Source: Prorocentrum cordatum (lineage: Eukaryota; Sar; Dinophyceae; Prorocentrales; Prorocentraceae). From it: 64,000 nucleotides of DNA. Where the stretch lies: contig CAUYUJ010000967.1 of assembly GCA_963575745.1 (NCBI GenBank), positions 43,050-107,049 of the forward strand, read 5' to 3'. The notes under the pieces are model-generated. The model was given only the letters and a program-made list of their open reading frames with translations, was not told the DNA's origin and made no database searches. A program made the position numbers and the translations under genes. Of this stretch, positions 23,331 to 35,667 are shown piece by piece. Within the stretch, counting starts at the first letter, position 1; the number at the start of each line of letters is the position of its first letter.

Positions 23331-23639
23331 GTCTTAACAGGTGTCTTCGCAGGGTCTTTTGCGCGCGGTCTGCAGGGGCTTCGGCATGGTATTGCAGGGG
23401 TCTTCGCAGGGAGGGGAGGGGGGAAGGCATTGCAGGGCGTCCAGGGGAGAGGTAGGGAGGGGGTCTGAGAAGTTGGAAAGACGATCTTCCTAAATCACCC
23501 CAACCCTTCAAAGGCTGGTTGGACTGCGCATGCTTGGCACAAATGGCCCCTGGGACCCCTCGGTGTCGGATGGGCCTCCGCGAGGACCGTTTTCGGGGCG
23601 TCTTGCCCCCACGTCAGCGCTGCGTGTAAAATGTGTTGC

Positions 23640-25164
23640 TTGAGCTTGCTTAGGGCCAATTTTCCTCCTCCTCTTCCTCGCTCCTCGCTCCTCGCTCCTC
23701 CTCCTCCTCCGCCTCCTCCTCCGCTTCCTCCTCCTCGCTCCTCGCTCCTCCTCCTCCTCCTCCGCCTCCTCTTCCTCCTCCTCCTCGTCATCGTTTTTTC
23801 GAGGATGTCTCGAGTGAGAGCTCCATGTTGAACAGAAGACGCCTTGAAGCAGGTAGTCTACCATCTCATTTGTTCGCGGCTGTCTCGATCGAGAGTAGAT
23901 CGCATATTTTTTCTGAGGATGTCTCGAGCGGGAGCCTCATTCTTAAACTACAGCGTCTTAAACCACGTCCTCGAAGATCTCGCTTGTTCGAGGATGTCTC
24001 CAGCGAAACGGCTGTTTTTTGGGGGGCCCGCAAAGCGAACAACTTTTCCGAACATGCGCTGTAAGCGCGTGAATGCGAAGAACGTTGCAAGAACGAACGT
24101 TCTCCGTCTCCAAACCCTCCGCCTCCCGACTCGCGTTCCCCTATGTCAGGTCGAAAGTACGTTCCACACGAGTTCAGAAGAGGCACAACGCCCCCCGGCG
24201 CATCTCGGCATTATCCGTTTCCACGCCCGCAACCTCCCCACTCGCGTTCCCCGATGTCAGGTCGTGTTTGCGTTCCGCGCGAGTTCAGACAAGGCGCACC
24301 TCCCACTGGCGCTTCTCGGCGTTGTCCGCCTCCAGACCCCACCTAAAGTACTTTCCGCGCGAGCTCCGACGAGGCGCGCCCCCCGCTGGCGCACCTCGGC
24401 TTTGTCCGCCTCCAGCCCCGCAGCCTCCCCACTCGCATTCCCCTATGTCAGGTCGAGTTCACTTCCTGCGCGGGTTCAAACGAAGCGCCGCCCCCGCTGG
24501 CACATCTCGGCATTATCCGTCTCCAGACCCGCAACCTCCCCACTCTCGTTCCCCAAGTCGACTTTGCTTCCCGCGCGTTTCAGACGAGGCGCACCCCCCG
24601 CTGGCGCATGTCGGCATTATCCGCGTCCAGACCCCCAACCTCCCCACTCGCGTTACCCAAATCGACTTTGCTATCCGCGCGAGTTCAGACGAGGCGCATC
24701 CTCCGCTGGCGCACCTCGGCAGGACGTGAATCCAACCCACCAACCTCCCCACTCGCGTTCCCCATATGTCAAGTCGAATTTACTTCCCGCGCGACTTCAG
24801 ACGAAACGCACCCCCCGCTGGCGCATCTCGGCATTACCCGTGTCCAGACTCCCAGCCTCCCCACTCGCGTTCCCTCAAACCAAACGGCGATTACTGTCCG
24901 CGCGGGTTCAGACGAGGCGCACCCCCCGCTGGCGCATCTCGGCATGATCCGTCTCCAGACCCGTAAACTCCCCCCTCGCGTTCGAGCATGTCAGGTCGAA
25001 TTTACTTTCGGCACGAGCTCTGACGAGGCGCACCTCCCGCTGGCGTATTTTGGCATTTTCCGTCTCCAGACCCGCCCCCCCCCCCTCGCGTGCCCCTGTG
25101 TCAGGTCGAGTTTACTTTCCGCGCGAGTTCAGACGAGGCGAACCTCCCGCTGGCGCATCTACGA

Positions 25165-25198
<34 letters not shown>

Positions 25199-25345
25199 AA
25201 CGGCGACGACGACGGCGATGATAACGACGACGATGGCGATAACGACGACAGTGACGACGACGACAATGGCGAGGAGGAGGACGACGACAACGACGATGAC
25301 GATGATAATGACAACGACGACGGCGACAACAGCGACGACGACGAT
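23640..25345. repeat. 110-bp array ending in GAC microsatellite
   Basis: CTC tract (23663-23790), GAGGATGTCTCGAGC monomers (23800-24000), then about ten units of 105-115 bp containing GTTCAGACGAGGCGCACC, CTGGCGCATCTCGGCATTAT and CCCCACTCGCGTTCCCC (24150-25150). A GAC/GAT microsatellite (25165-25345) closes the array. Confidence 0.8.
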
Positions 25346-27230
25346 ACAACATGTGATGATGGACGGGGCGGAACGCATACGTTTGAGCAAATTTGTTGAA
25401 TCACCTTTGTTGTTTTTAAATAGTTTGCATCTTGGGCCTTCTTGGGGGTCCTCCAACTGATGCCTCCACTATGTCGTAAGACAACTTATTGCACATCGCA
25501 TTGTTCGGAGGATGTCTCAGGCGGGAACATCACTTTTGAGAATACTGCGAATTCGCAAGATCCCTGGACATCTCCGTTTTCCGGGGATGTCTCGGACGAG
25601 AGGTGCAGTTTTAGCATACGATGTCTAATCACAGCTCTTTCGGCGATTACTTTGCTGAGGATGTTTCAGGCGGAACGCCCATTTTTGGAGATCGGCGAAT
25701 TTCGCGAAAGATTTCAAGATCTCAAGTGTTCGAGGATGTCTGCAGCGAGAGCTTCATGTTTAGCACTAAGCGCCCGAACATTTCTTGTCACGAATGGGAA
25801 GCGCATGAAAGCGAAGAGTTTTACAAGCGCTTGCAACATAATCACGATAACATGCTAGCTCATCTCTGCACTATCCGTCTCCAGACCCCACCTCACCACT
25901 CGAAATCCCTTATGCCAAATCGAGTTTACTTTCCGCGCGAGTTCTGACGAGGCTCACCTCCCACTGGCGCATCTCGGCATTACCCGTCTCCGGACCCACT
26001 GGCATTATCCGTCTCCAAACCCCCTATCTCACCACCCGCGTTCCCCGATCCCAAATAGAATTAGCTTTCCGCGCGAGTTCAAGCGAAGCACACCCCCGCT
26101 GGCACATCTCGGTAGTATCCGTCTCCAGACCCCAATCTCTTAACTCGCGTTCCCCGAATCGACTTTGATATCCGCGCGAGTTCAGACGAGGCGCACCCCC
26201 CGCTGGCGCATCTCGGCATGAGATGTGTCCAAACCCCCAACCTCCCCACTCGCGTTCCCCATATGTCAGGTCGAATTTACTTCCCGCGCGACTTCAGACG
26301 AAACGCACCCCCTGCTGGTGCATCTCGGCATTATCCGTGTCCAAACCCCCAACCTTCCCAAACGCGTTCCCCCATTTCAGGTGGAGTTTACTTCCCGCGC
26401 GAGTTCAGACGAAGCGCACCCCCCGCTGGCGCATGTCGGCATTATCCGTGTCCAGACCCTCGACCTCCCCACTCGCGCTCCCACATGTCAGGTCGAGCTT
26501 ATGTTTCCGCACGAGTTCAGACGAGACACCTTCCACTGGCGCATCTCGGCATCATCCGTCCCCAAACCCGCAACCACCCCCCAACGCGTGCCCCTGTGTC
26601 AGGTCGAGTTTACTTTCCGCGCGAGGTCAGACGAGGCGCACCTCTCGCTGGCGCACCTACGATGACGACGACGATGACGACGGCGACGACGACGGCGATG
26701 ATGCCGACGGCAATGACGATGACGACGACAGTGACGACGACGACAATGACGAGGAGGAGGAGGATGACGACACCGACGATGACGATGAGAATAGCAACGC
26801 CGACGACAATAACGACGACGACGACCGACGACGTCGATGCAATGTTTGATGATGTATCGAACGAAACGCATACGTGTGAGCGAATGTGTTGAATCACCTG
26901 TGTGTTTTCACACAAAACAGATGTTCCAGCTTGGGCCGCCGTGGGGGTCCTCCAACTGATGCCTCCAACATATGTCGTAAGACAGCGTATCGCACATCGC
27001 ATGTTTCGGAGGATGTCTCAGGCGGGAGCCTCATTTTTTGAGAATGCGACGGATTCGCGCGCTCCCTGGACATCTCCGTCTTTCGAGGATGTCTCGGACG
27101 AGAGCTACATGTTTAACATAAGACGTCTAATCACAGGTCTTTCGGTATCCATGTGCTTCGAGGATATCTTAGGCGGAACGCCCATTTTTAGAGATCGGCG
27201 AATTTCGCGAGAGATTTCAAGATCTACACC
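25345..27230. repeat. Second copy of the 110-bp array plus GAC unit
   Basis: Starts GTTGAATCACC, GGGGGTCCTCCAACTGATGC and GAGGATGTCTCAGGCGGGA monomers. Then units of about 110 bp (25870-26655), GAC/GAT repeats (26660-26835), and the GTTGAATCACC text again to 27230. So the segment is duplicated in tandem, about 1.5 kb. Confidence 0.75.
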
Positions 27231-27594
27231 ATGGTGGGGGGGAGGGGAGGGTACGAGGGCCCGCGCCGATCGGCAAAACAAGGAAAAAGAAAGCGACGAC
27301 TTGATGTTCCGTCGATGTTTGAAGGATCTGTCCCCAATCAGGCGTTGCCTACGGGCTGCTTCCTTGTTTCCGAAGGCCAGAGGGTGCCTGGCGTGGGCGG
27401 CCAGCGTTCCTCGGGGGTGCCTGGCCGTGGTTTCTCACCCTGGCCTTTGTTCTTGCCGTGGCCATCCCCGGGGTTGCTCGGTCGTGGGTCCTTCCTGTGG
27501 CGTTGCCCAGGGCTGCTAAGTCCTGTCTCTATACTGCACGCCCCTTGTGTTTAATGGTTTCTCTTTGCTGCATCTCCCGCGTTGCTTAGTTCTG

Positions 27595-27840
27595 CTTCCG
27601 AGCAATACCAAGCAACAGCGTACAAAGCAAAGCAACGTCGAGCAACGCCAAGCAATGCCAAGCAACGCCAAGCAATGCTCACCAACGCCAAGCAACGCCA
27701 AGCAACCCTAAGCAACGCCGAGCGACGCTTAGCAACGCCGAACAACACAACGAAACGCCAAGCAATGCAAAGCAAAGCAACGCCAAACAACGGCAAGCAA
27801 TATCAAGCAACGCTAAGCAATGCTAAGCAATGCGCCAACA
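27595..27840. repeat. AGCAACGCCA decamer array
   Basis: About 24 units of AGCAACGCCA and close variants in tandem. Confidence 0.9.
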
Positions 27841-28463
27841 CAATAGGAAACTGTCCCCTGAGGTCGCGCTGGGTTCATGGTGTTCTCACCTTTTCTGGCT
27901 CTTCACGCTCCCTGACGGCATAAGAGGCTCCCAAGATCGACTCAAGACGGCCCAGGAGGCACCCCAAAGGGCTCCCAGACGGCCCAAGGGGGGCCCCAAG
28001 ACGCCCCAAGAGACCACCAATACAGTCGCCCCAGAGAGGCCCCTCAGAGGGGGAACACAAACCGATATTTCGAACCCTCCGCCTCAAGACGAACTCTGAG
28101 ACCGCCAGCAGGCCTCAAGAGGCCCCTCAGAAGCTCTAGGAGGCCCCCAAGAGGCCCAAACCAGGCCCCAAAGACACCCCGAAATTGCATCCAAGAGGCG
28201 TCCTGGAGGCCTTCCAGTGATCCCCACAGGCATCCAAGAGGCTTATGACCCACAACCAAAGTGCGGTCGCGGGATGGGCCGGAAGGCCACTGGACATTTT
28301 TTGTTTCACTCGTCACTCCTGCGAAGCGGCTGGGGGTGTGGAGACCCTTCCGGCACTCAGGTATTGCGAGACCATGTGATAGTGAGGCAAATAAGTGATC
28401 GGGCAAAAGTAAGTTTGCTCTCGGCACAGGGCCCGGAACAAACAGACTGCAGAGGCGTCTCAC

Positions 28464-29747
28464 CTATTTGTAGTACCACAGGTTCACTTGCTCGAGGGGG
28501 TCAGCGGTTAGGTTGTATAGCTGGATCTCCTCGTAAAGGGCCGGGTAAGAATTGCCCACGTAGCTTGCAAGATCGGTGGCAGCCGAGGACAAGGTCGAGA
28601 TGACGGTGAAGTTGTGCACTTTAGAGATCTCGTCTCGGATGACGGCCGTGGTCGGGGTCGTGTAGAACTTCAAGAGGTCTCTTGTCACGAGCACCCTGTC
28701 GAAGTAGGACTCTGCGTGGACCCCCTCGCGGTTCAGAGAGCCCGCCCCAGCGGAGGCCAATGACGCCCAACTGAGCCCGTCTGCGGGGATCTTCATGGAG
28801 CCTCCGGCCCACGTCAAGAATGTCGGCGCCAGGTCGACGTGGGAGACCACCTCGTCCACGCGGGCGCCAGCACGGATGCCCGGGCCAGACGCGTAGAGCG
28901 GCACTCGGATCCCCAGGTCGTACAGCGAGAGCTTGGCCGACCCGTGATCCGTCGATATGACGATGTATGTGTTCCCGATGGCAGCCCGCTCGGAAAGAAA
29001 GTCGTAGAGTACCCCCAGCGACTCGTCGAGCCAGCGCAGGGCCGCCAGCGAGGCCCTGCAAGAGCCCACCCTGGAGATGCTCGAGATCTCGAGGACGCTG
29101 TCCCAGATGTCCTTTCGTGACGAGAGCTTGCAGGTGGAACAGTACTCGGAGACGTTCGGATATCTCGCCAAGGTCCCGGCCGGGGTATCAAACGGAGTGA
29201 AAACACCTAGCAGCGAGTCTTGGACTGTTGGGAGGTGCGCCGGAGTCGCAGCAAAGTACAGAAAGAATGGCACCTCGTCGTGCATCGCACTGTCCATGAA
29301 GCGGAGCGCGTTGTCCAGCATCCACTCCATGTTGTGACTGAAGGTGGAGCAGATGGGGTAGGTGCATGGCACATGACTGTGATGTACAGGCCATCGACAA
29401 AATCCCAGCCTGATTTCCTCACTGCGTCCGTCTGTGTCGAGTAGGCGTCAACGTAACCCCCGCCCTCCTCGGTCGGGGTCAGATGCCACTTGCCCACCAT
29501 CCCTGTCTTGTAGCCCAGGCCCCGCAGTGCGGATGCCACGGTGTTCTGAGTGTCGCTGTACCCCGCACCCAGCAGACTGTGCCAGTCGACAAAACTTTCG
29601 GACACGTCAGGGAAATATGTACTCCAGTAGTTCCGTCCATACTCGCTGCGGGAAGGATAGCGTCCGGTCATGATGGAATAACGTGAGGGTGTACATGATG
29701 GCGAGCTGGTGTACGCCCTCGTAAAAGTGACGCCAGACTGTGCTATC
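28464..29747 (-). CDS. Sulfatase, catalytic core and C-terminal exons
   Basis: Formylglycine-dependent sulfatase (alkaline-phosphatase-like superfamily), which hydrolyses sulfate esters, usually in the secretory pathway or outside the cell. The active-site signature C-T-P-S-R, followed by YSIMTGRYPSR, is encoded at 29681-29695 reading leftward; the Cys codon 29693-29695 is the residue converted to formylglycine. Downstream are GYKTGMVGKWHL (about 29481-29516), a DHG metal-site motif at 28941-28949, then a K and LYDLGIRVPL, HVDLAPTFLTWAG, and the typical tail YNLTADPLEQVNL before TAG at 28464. Codons are strongly GC-ending. The block opens at about 29746 after an in-frame stop near 29800, so an upstream exon is required (see 35806-35931). 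Frame changes once between about 29360 and 29390 (FVDGLYIT to STFSHNMEW): a one-base indel, assembly error or tiny intron. Family assignment is sure; substrate is unknown. Confidence 0.92.
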
Positions 29748-29953
29748 CGCCGACCCCTTCGGGGTCTCCTGGTGTGTGGTCAGGGGGGGCCGAACTCGCA
29801 AGAGAAAGGTCGCAGCCAACTTTGCCCGTGTGGCACCGGGGGTCCACTGTCAAAACTGCTAGGATATCGGCGCCGGGTGGGATTTCAGCCGCCCCGATGA
29901 GCAATTTGAGGGCCCAATGTCAGATGTAAAACAGGGCTAGGATCGGGATAACT

Positions 29954-30006
29954 CGCTCCAGAGCGTTCCGGAACGCTCTCAGAGCGTTCCGGAACGCTCT
30001 GGAGCG
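29954..30006. repeat. Perfect 53-bp palindrome
   Basis: Arms of 26 bp (CGCTCCAGAGCGTTCCGGAA...) are exact reverse complements around one C. Each arm itself contains the palindrome AGAGCGTTCCGGAACGCTCT. An outer inverted pair GGATCGGGATAACTCG (29940-29955) and its complement (30055-30070) encloses it. In sulfatase intron 2. Confidence 0.9.
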
Positions 30007-30284
30007 GCCGCGGCGCCCAATACATCCTCCAAACCCGCCGATTCTCAGAGATTTCGAGTTATCCCGATCCGATTTTGTCCCGATCTTCGCGTCGTTTGAA
30101 GATGGGCAATCGGCGACGGGTAGGAGTTCCCCGATTGCCGGTTCTAAGGGGCCCCGTTGACACATGGGCGGTCGGTTCCCCCGGCCCAGCTCGGCACCCC
30201 CGATGGGTCGTTTGACAAGGAGGGGCCCATTGTCAAGTGAGCGACAAAAACGTCCATCTCACTGTCAAGTGTCAATGTCAACGA

Positions 30285-30403
30285 TGCCAATGTTAGAAAC
30301 AAAAAAACTGAACAAATGCCCAAAATACCCAAAAAGTAATCCCCGGACTATTTTTTGGAATATGTTTGCATATTCCGCCTGTAGAGGGACAGGCCCGACT
30401 TAA
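30285..30403. mobile_element. Family A element, right half only
   Basis: The family interior (AATCCCCGGACTATTTTTTG) and right end CTGTAGAGGGACAGGCCCGA plus CTTAA are present. No matching left TIR is seen upstream. Lies in sulfatase intron 2. Confidence 0.6.
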
Positions 30404-31099
30404 CACTGCCTTCCGCCGCCCCCCGACTGGTCCTCTGACAGTGGGGCCTCGCTGCCAGAGGGGCCATCGGAGCTCCGTTGCCCCGCCCGCGCCGGTGCCT
30501 CCGACTGGTTGCCTGGAGGGGGTGCGGCGTAACGCTACCGCTGGCGACGTTGCAGTCCACTTCAGCTGCCCGAGCCCTTGCTTTCAGGCCCACGTCTACC
30601 GGAGATAGCAGTCTCAATCATGGGCGCGAGGAAACGCTTTTCCTCGAGTGCAGCCGTGGTGTCACTGAGGCCACATGGAAGCAATGATTGAAAAAAGCTG
30701 GATCGATCCTTCAGATAAGGCCCAGTGTGACTACGGGCGGATGGTGATGGGCCTGCTCTCCACCACCACCACCACCATAGGTTGGAGGGGGGAAGGAGGA
30801 GGAGGAGGAGGAAGAGGAGGAGGAGGACGAAGAGGAGGACGAAGAGGAGGAGGAGGAGGAGGAGGAGGAGGAGGAGGAGGAGGAGGACGAAGAGGAGGAG
30901 GAGAAGGAGGACGACGACGAAGACGAGGAGGAGGAGGAGGAGGAGGGGAACCCCCCTCCCTCTCCCACCCGTGGTGGAAAACAGGCCCATCAGGTGGGGA
31001 CGACGACCAGCCGAGACCACGGCGGCCCCCCCGCCCGACGCCGCGCCGCCCACGGTCGGCCCCCGCAGACCTCGCCCGCGGGGCCGAACCTCGACGGTG

Positions 31100-32195
31100 T
31101 CTTTCGTCTTCGTTTTTTGTTTTCGTCGTCCCTCGTTTGTTTTCGTTTCGTCTTCATTCCGCCCGTTTTTTGGTCTGCGTTCTGTCTGTTGTGCTTCGTT
31201 TTTTGTTTTCGTCGTCCCTCGTTCGTTCTCGTTTTGTCTTCATTCCGCCCGTTTTTTTTTGTCTGCGTTCTGTCTGTTGTGCTTCGTTTTTGTCTTGTTT
31301 TCGTCGTCCCTCGTTTGGTTTCGTTTTGTCTTCATTCCGCCCGTTTTTTTTTGTCTGCGTTCTGTCTGTTGTGTTTCGTTTTTGTATTGTTTTCGTCGTC
31401 CCTCGTTCGTTTTCGTTTTGTCTTCATTCCGCCCGTTTTTTTGTCTGCGTTCTGTCTGTTGTGCTTCGTTTTTGTCTTGTTTTCGTCGTCCCTCGTTTGT
31501 TCTCGTTTTGTCTTCATTCCGCCCGTTTTTTTTGTCTGCGTCCTGTCTGTTGTGTTTCGTTTTTGTCTTGTTTTCGTCGTCCCTCGTTTGGTTTCGTTTT
31601 GTCTTCATTCCGCCCGTTTTTTTTTGTCTGCGTTCTGTCTGTTGTGCTTCGTTTTTGTCTTGTTTTCGTCGTCCCTCGTTTGTTCTCGTTTTGTCTTCAT
31701 TCCGCCCGTTTTTTTTGTCTGCGTCCTGTCTGTTGTGTTTCGTTTTTGTCTTGTTTTCGTCGTCCCTCGTTTGGTTTCGTTTTGTCTTCATTCCGCCCGT
31801 TTTTTTTTGTCTGCGTTCTGTCTGTTGTGCTTCGTTTTTGTCTTGTTTTCGTCGTCCCTCGTTTGTTCTCGTTTTGTCTTCATTCCGCCCGTTTTTTTTT
31901 GTCTGCGTTCTGTCTGTTGTGTTTCGTTTTTGTCTTTTTTTCGTCGTCCCTCGTTTGTTTTCGTTTTGTCTTCATTCCGCCTGTTTTTTTTGTCTGCGTT
32001 CTGTTTGTTTTGTTTCGTTTTTGTCTTGCTTTCGTTGTCCCTCGTTTGGTTTCGTTTTGTCTTCATTCCGCCCGTTTTTTTGTCTGCGTTCTGTTTGTTG
32101 CGTTTCGTTTTTGTCTTGTCTTCGTTGTCCCTCGTTTGGTTTCGTTTCGTTTTTGTTTGTCTTCGTTTTGTTTTGTGTTCGTTCTGTCCTCATTC
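31100..32195. repeat. 91-bp satellite, about 12 units, almost free of A
   Basis: CATTCCGCCCG recurs every 85-93 bp from 31155 to about 32190. Each unit has T-rich runs (TTTCGTTTTTGTCTTGTTTT, TCGTCGTCCCTCGTTTG) and usually one A. The lack of A leaves plus-strand frames open for about 490 codons. Located in sulfatase intron 2. Confidence 0.9.
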
Positions 32196-32199
32196 CGCC

Positions 32200-35100
32200 T
32201 TCACCGCAGAACGGGGCTGAAACGAGGACGGCCCACGAAGTCGCCCAAAAACGCCGTTGAGGTCCACCCCTGGCTCCTGAATCCGCCCTCGCGGTGCGGA
32301 TCCGGCCGTGGCGAGGAGAAGCCTCCAGGAGGTCCGAAGAGGGAGAGAGACGCCAGGGAGGACCTCAGCTGTCTCGATTGGCCCTGTCGTCGCTGGCTGA
32401 AGAGCTCTCACGGAACTCGTTCTGGCCGTCTTGGGGCTACTCTGGCCCCCTAAGCCCCCCCCCCCCCCCCTTCGTTCCCGGCGCCAGGCCACACCCGTCG
32501 ACCACAGGGTGGCGGGCCCTTTCTGGGCTCTGAAGACTTGGCCAAATCGGGGAATACATGCTTTCGGCGGCTTCGCCTTAATGCGGTCCCAAGCTAACCT
32601 CAAACCGGCGAACGGTTGCCCCGACACGGCCCACGATGACCACACGACAGCACAAGAGCCCCCCAAGACGCCCCAAGAGGGCTCCAAGAGGACCTCCAAG
32701 TGGGCCTCCAAATGCAAAAAACATTATTTGGCGCTCTCGCCTTTCTGACTCTCGGGAGCCCATGATGGCACAAGAGGCTTCCAAGGTGACCCCAAGACGG
32801 CCCAAGAGGCCCCCAAGACGAAACAAGAAGGCCCCAAAGATGGCCCAAACAGGACTCCACAAGAGGGACCAAGGCGGCCCCAAGAGGTCCCCCAGGAAGG
32901 CTTTCGAAGGCGCCAGATGGACCAAGAGCGCTCCAAGACGCCCCAAGAGGGCTGCAAGAGGACCTCCAAGAGGGCCTCCAGATGCAACACAATTCATGAC
33001 TTGGCGCTCTCGCCTTTTTGGGCTCTCGGGAGCACATGATGGCCCAAGAGGCTTCCAAGACGGCCCCGTGACGGCCCAAGAGGCCCCCAAGACGGCGGCC
33101 CAAGAGGGCCCCAAAGATGGCCCAAACAGAGCCCCAAGACGGAACAAGAGGCCCCCAAGACGGCACAAGAGGACCCCAAGAGAGACCAAGGCGGCCCCAA
33201 GAAGTCCCCCTGGAGGGCTCGAATGCGCCAGATGGACCAAGAGCGCTCCAAGACGACCCCAAGAGGCCGCCACCCCTCCGAAGCCTCCAAGGGGCCCCCA
33301 AGAGGCTTCTAGGAAACCGCACAATACCTTGACTGAAAGTGCTCCAAACGTGCACCCCGCGATGCAAGATGAGTCCACTTCCGGAGGTGACGTGTTGCTG
33401 GAGGCAAGTCGCAAAGGCCCTGATGCAACATATCCTGTGTGTCCAAGCACACGTATACATACATGTCTCGCTACGTTGTCTAATTTGCCATTCTTATTTC
33501 ACACCTGATCCCGCCACCAGAGTCACGCCACATCCGTCGAGTCCAGGGTGGCGGGCCTCTTCTGGACCTCAAGGAATTACACAAACTTCGATTTGGAAAT
33601 CAATAATTGCAGTATCTTGTGCTTGAAGGTCGATGAGGGCCACGAAACGGCCCTCCATGGTCTCAAGATGACCCAAGAAAATTCCAAGACGGCCCAAGAA
33701 GGCACCAAAACAGCCAAAGAGGCCGCAAAGAAGGCCCAAAGAGGCCCTCAAGACGGCCCAAGAAGGCTCCAAGAGGACCCCAAACAGAACCTCTGGAAGA
33801 ACTTAGCCTGGCGAAGGACCCAACCATATGAAGCTGTGAGCACCGCTGTCATGAGTATCATCTTCGGTGGCGCTCCCTATGTGGCCACGAAGCGTGTGAG
33901 GGGTGTAGCGAAATGGGTGTGGCGCACGCAGGTGGACGGTGCCACTGGGGCCTTGGGTGGAGCTCCCCGTGGGACCACGAAACCTGTGATGGGTGAAACG
34001 TGTGAGGAGTGTGCTGACATGGGTGTGGCGGACGCATGTGGACGGTGCCACTGGGGCCTTGGGTGGAGCTCCCTATAGGGCCACGAAACTTGTGAGTGGC
34101 GTGCCGAGATGTGGTGGACACATGTGGACGGTGCCTCTGTGGCCTTCGGCCCCCTATGGGGCCCGTGAAGCATGCGAGGGGTGCGATTATGGTGATGATG
34201 ACGATGATGATGTTGATGATGACGATGACGGCGATGATTGTGACGATGGTGATGCTGATGATAACGACGACGATGACGATGATGACGACGATGATGCTGA
34301 TGATGCTGATGCTGCTGATGCTGATGATGCTGATGCTGATGATGCTGATGCTGGTGCTGATGATGACGACGCTGATGACGATGGTGGTAATGATGATGAT
34401 GCTGCTGATGATGATGATGCTGAGATGAGGAGGGGGGGCAGCGGGAGGAGGAGGAGGAGGAGGAGGAGGAGGAGGAGGAGGAGGAGGAGGAGTGAACGCG
34501 GGGACCGCCTCTTCGGAACGAGGACCCAACACCACAGGATGGCTGGGAAAAACAATAGCCTGGCGAGAGACCCAACCATCTTAGTAACGCAGCTGTGAGT
34601 ATTGTCTTCGGTGGATGGGCGACGCATGCAACCACTACCACTGGGGCCCTCGGTGGAGCTCCCCAGCCCGGCGCTGCTGGTTCAGACCGCGGGCCCAACA
34701 CCACAGGATGGTTAGGGGGAAACAATTGTTCCCTTATCATCTGGGCAGATATTGGCCTTCTCGCCTTCTCAGGCTTCGGACACCCCAGGACAGCCCCAGA
34801 GGCTTGAAAGATGGCCCCACGCCGGCCCAAGAGGCCCCTCAGAGGGCCCCAAGAGGACCCAAGAGGGCCCCGAGGCGGCCGAAGGAACACCGACGACGGG
34901 CCAAGATAGCTCCAAGACGGCCCAAGACGCCCCCCGAGACGGCCCGTGAGGGCCCCAAGGCTGCCCAGATAGGCCCCAATACGACCTCCGAAGGCGCCAG
35001 ACGGCACAAGATCTCCTTAAGACGGCCCGTGGTCCCAGACGTGCACCCCGCGAGGCGAGAGGACTCCACGTCCAGACTGCAGCCAAGCGTCTCGGCAGTC

Positions 35101-35242
35101 CAAAGGGCGCGCGTGTCACGTAAGGACCAGCTCCCGATACCTCCAGAACCCCAACTTCTCATCTGCAAAGCAAGCCCCCTTAATCCCCTGAGACCCCCCC
35201 CTGTGGTCGTGGCCATGTGGGCGTGGCGTGGTGGAGGGTGGA

Positions 35243-35296
<54 letters not shown>

Positions 35297-35470
35297 AGTC
35301 GAAGTCGAAGTCGTCGACGTCGGCGTCGGCGTCGGGGTCGTTGGCGCCAGCGTCGGCATCGGCGTCGTTGGCGACCGATCTGCCCCAATTTCCCCCCTCA
35401 TCGGCCACAGCCACGGGCTCACGCGGGCCCGCGGGCGTCCAAGCAGCCCAAGATGGCTCCAATTCGGTAC
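32200..35470. repeat. Sulfatase intron 2, minisatellite-rich part
   Basis: CCAAGACGGCC minisatellite in four arrays; a duplicated phrase GTCGA..CAGGGTGGCGGGCC (32507, 33537); GTGCACCCCGCGA(G/T)GCGAGA after three arrays (33353, 35040, 35785). Also a unit of about 85-110 bp (GTGGACGGTGCCACTGGGGC, 33920-34170), GAT/GCT and GGA tracts (34188-34492) and a TCG tract (35240-35330). Confidence 0.7.
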
Positions 35471-35472
35471 TA

Positions 35473-35667
35473 GGGGACCAAAAAGTGGCATAATCATAAA
35501 AACTCGGAGGTCCGCGCGGATTTCTCGGATCGGCGCTGGGGCCCCCCGGCAGCGCCTCCGGCGCCGCACCTGGCGCGATCCGCGCGCCAGGGAGGGGGGT
35601 CCAGCGCCGATCCGAGAAATCCTCGCGGACCTCCGAGTTTTTATGCTTATGTCACTTTTTGCTCCCC
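35473..35667. mobile_element. Long-TIR foldback element (family R21), TA flanks
   Basis: Arms of about 68 bp: GGGGACCAAAAAGTGGCATA left, GGGGAGCAAAAAGTGACATA right (inverted), both leading into AACTCGGAGGTCCGCGCGGA. TA at 35471-35472 and 35668-35669. In sulfatase intron 2. Related copies at 9625-9800, 12745-12895 and 61040-61200. Confidence 0.8.

Larger units (their letters stand above)
29810..31090. other. Sulfatase intron 2, upstream part
   Basis: Contains the 53-bp palindrome, a direct repeat of about 290 bp (CCCGATGAGCAATTTGAG.. / CCCGATGGGTCGTTTGAC..), the half MITE at 30285 and a GGA tract (30785-30955). No exon was recognised. Confidence 0.6.

Noticed and set aside
25165-25345. Asp-rich acidic protein tail
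   Set aside because: A GAC/GAT microsatellite at the end of a 110-bp satellite array, repeated in the second array; not a gene.
30675-32453. 592-codon frame reading SFRPFFFVCVLSVVL repeats
   Set aside because: It is the 91-bp satellite; lack of A on this strand removes stop codons. Unit length varies by one or two bases, so no frame is kept.
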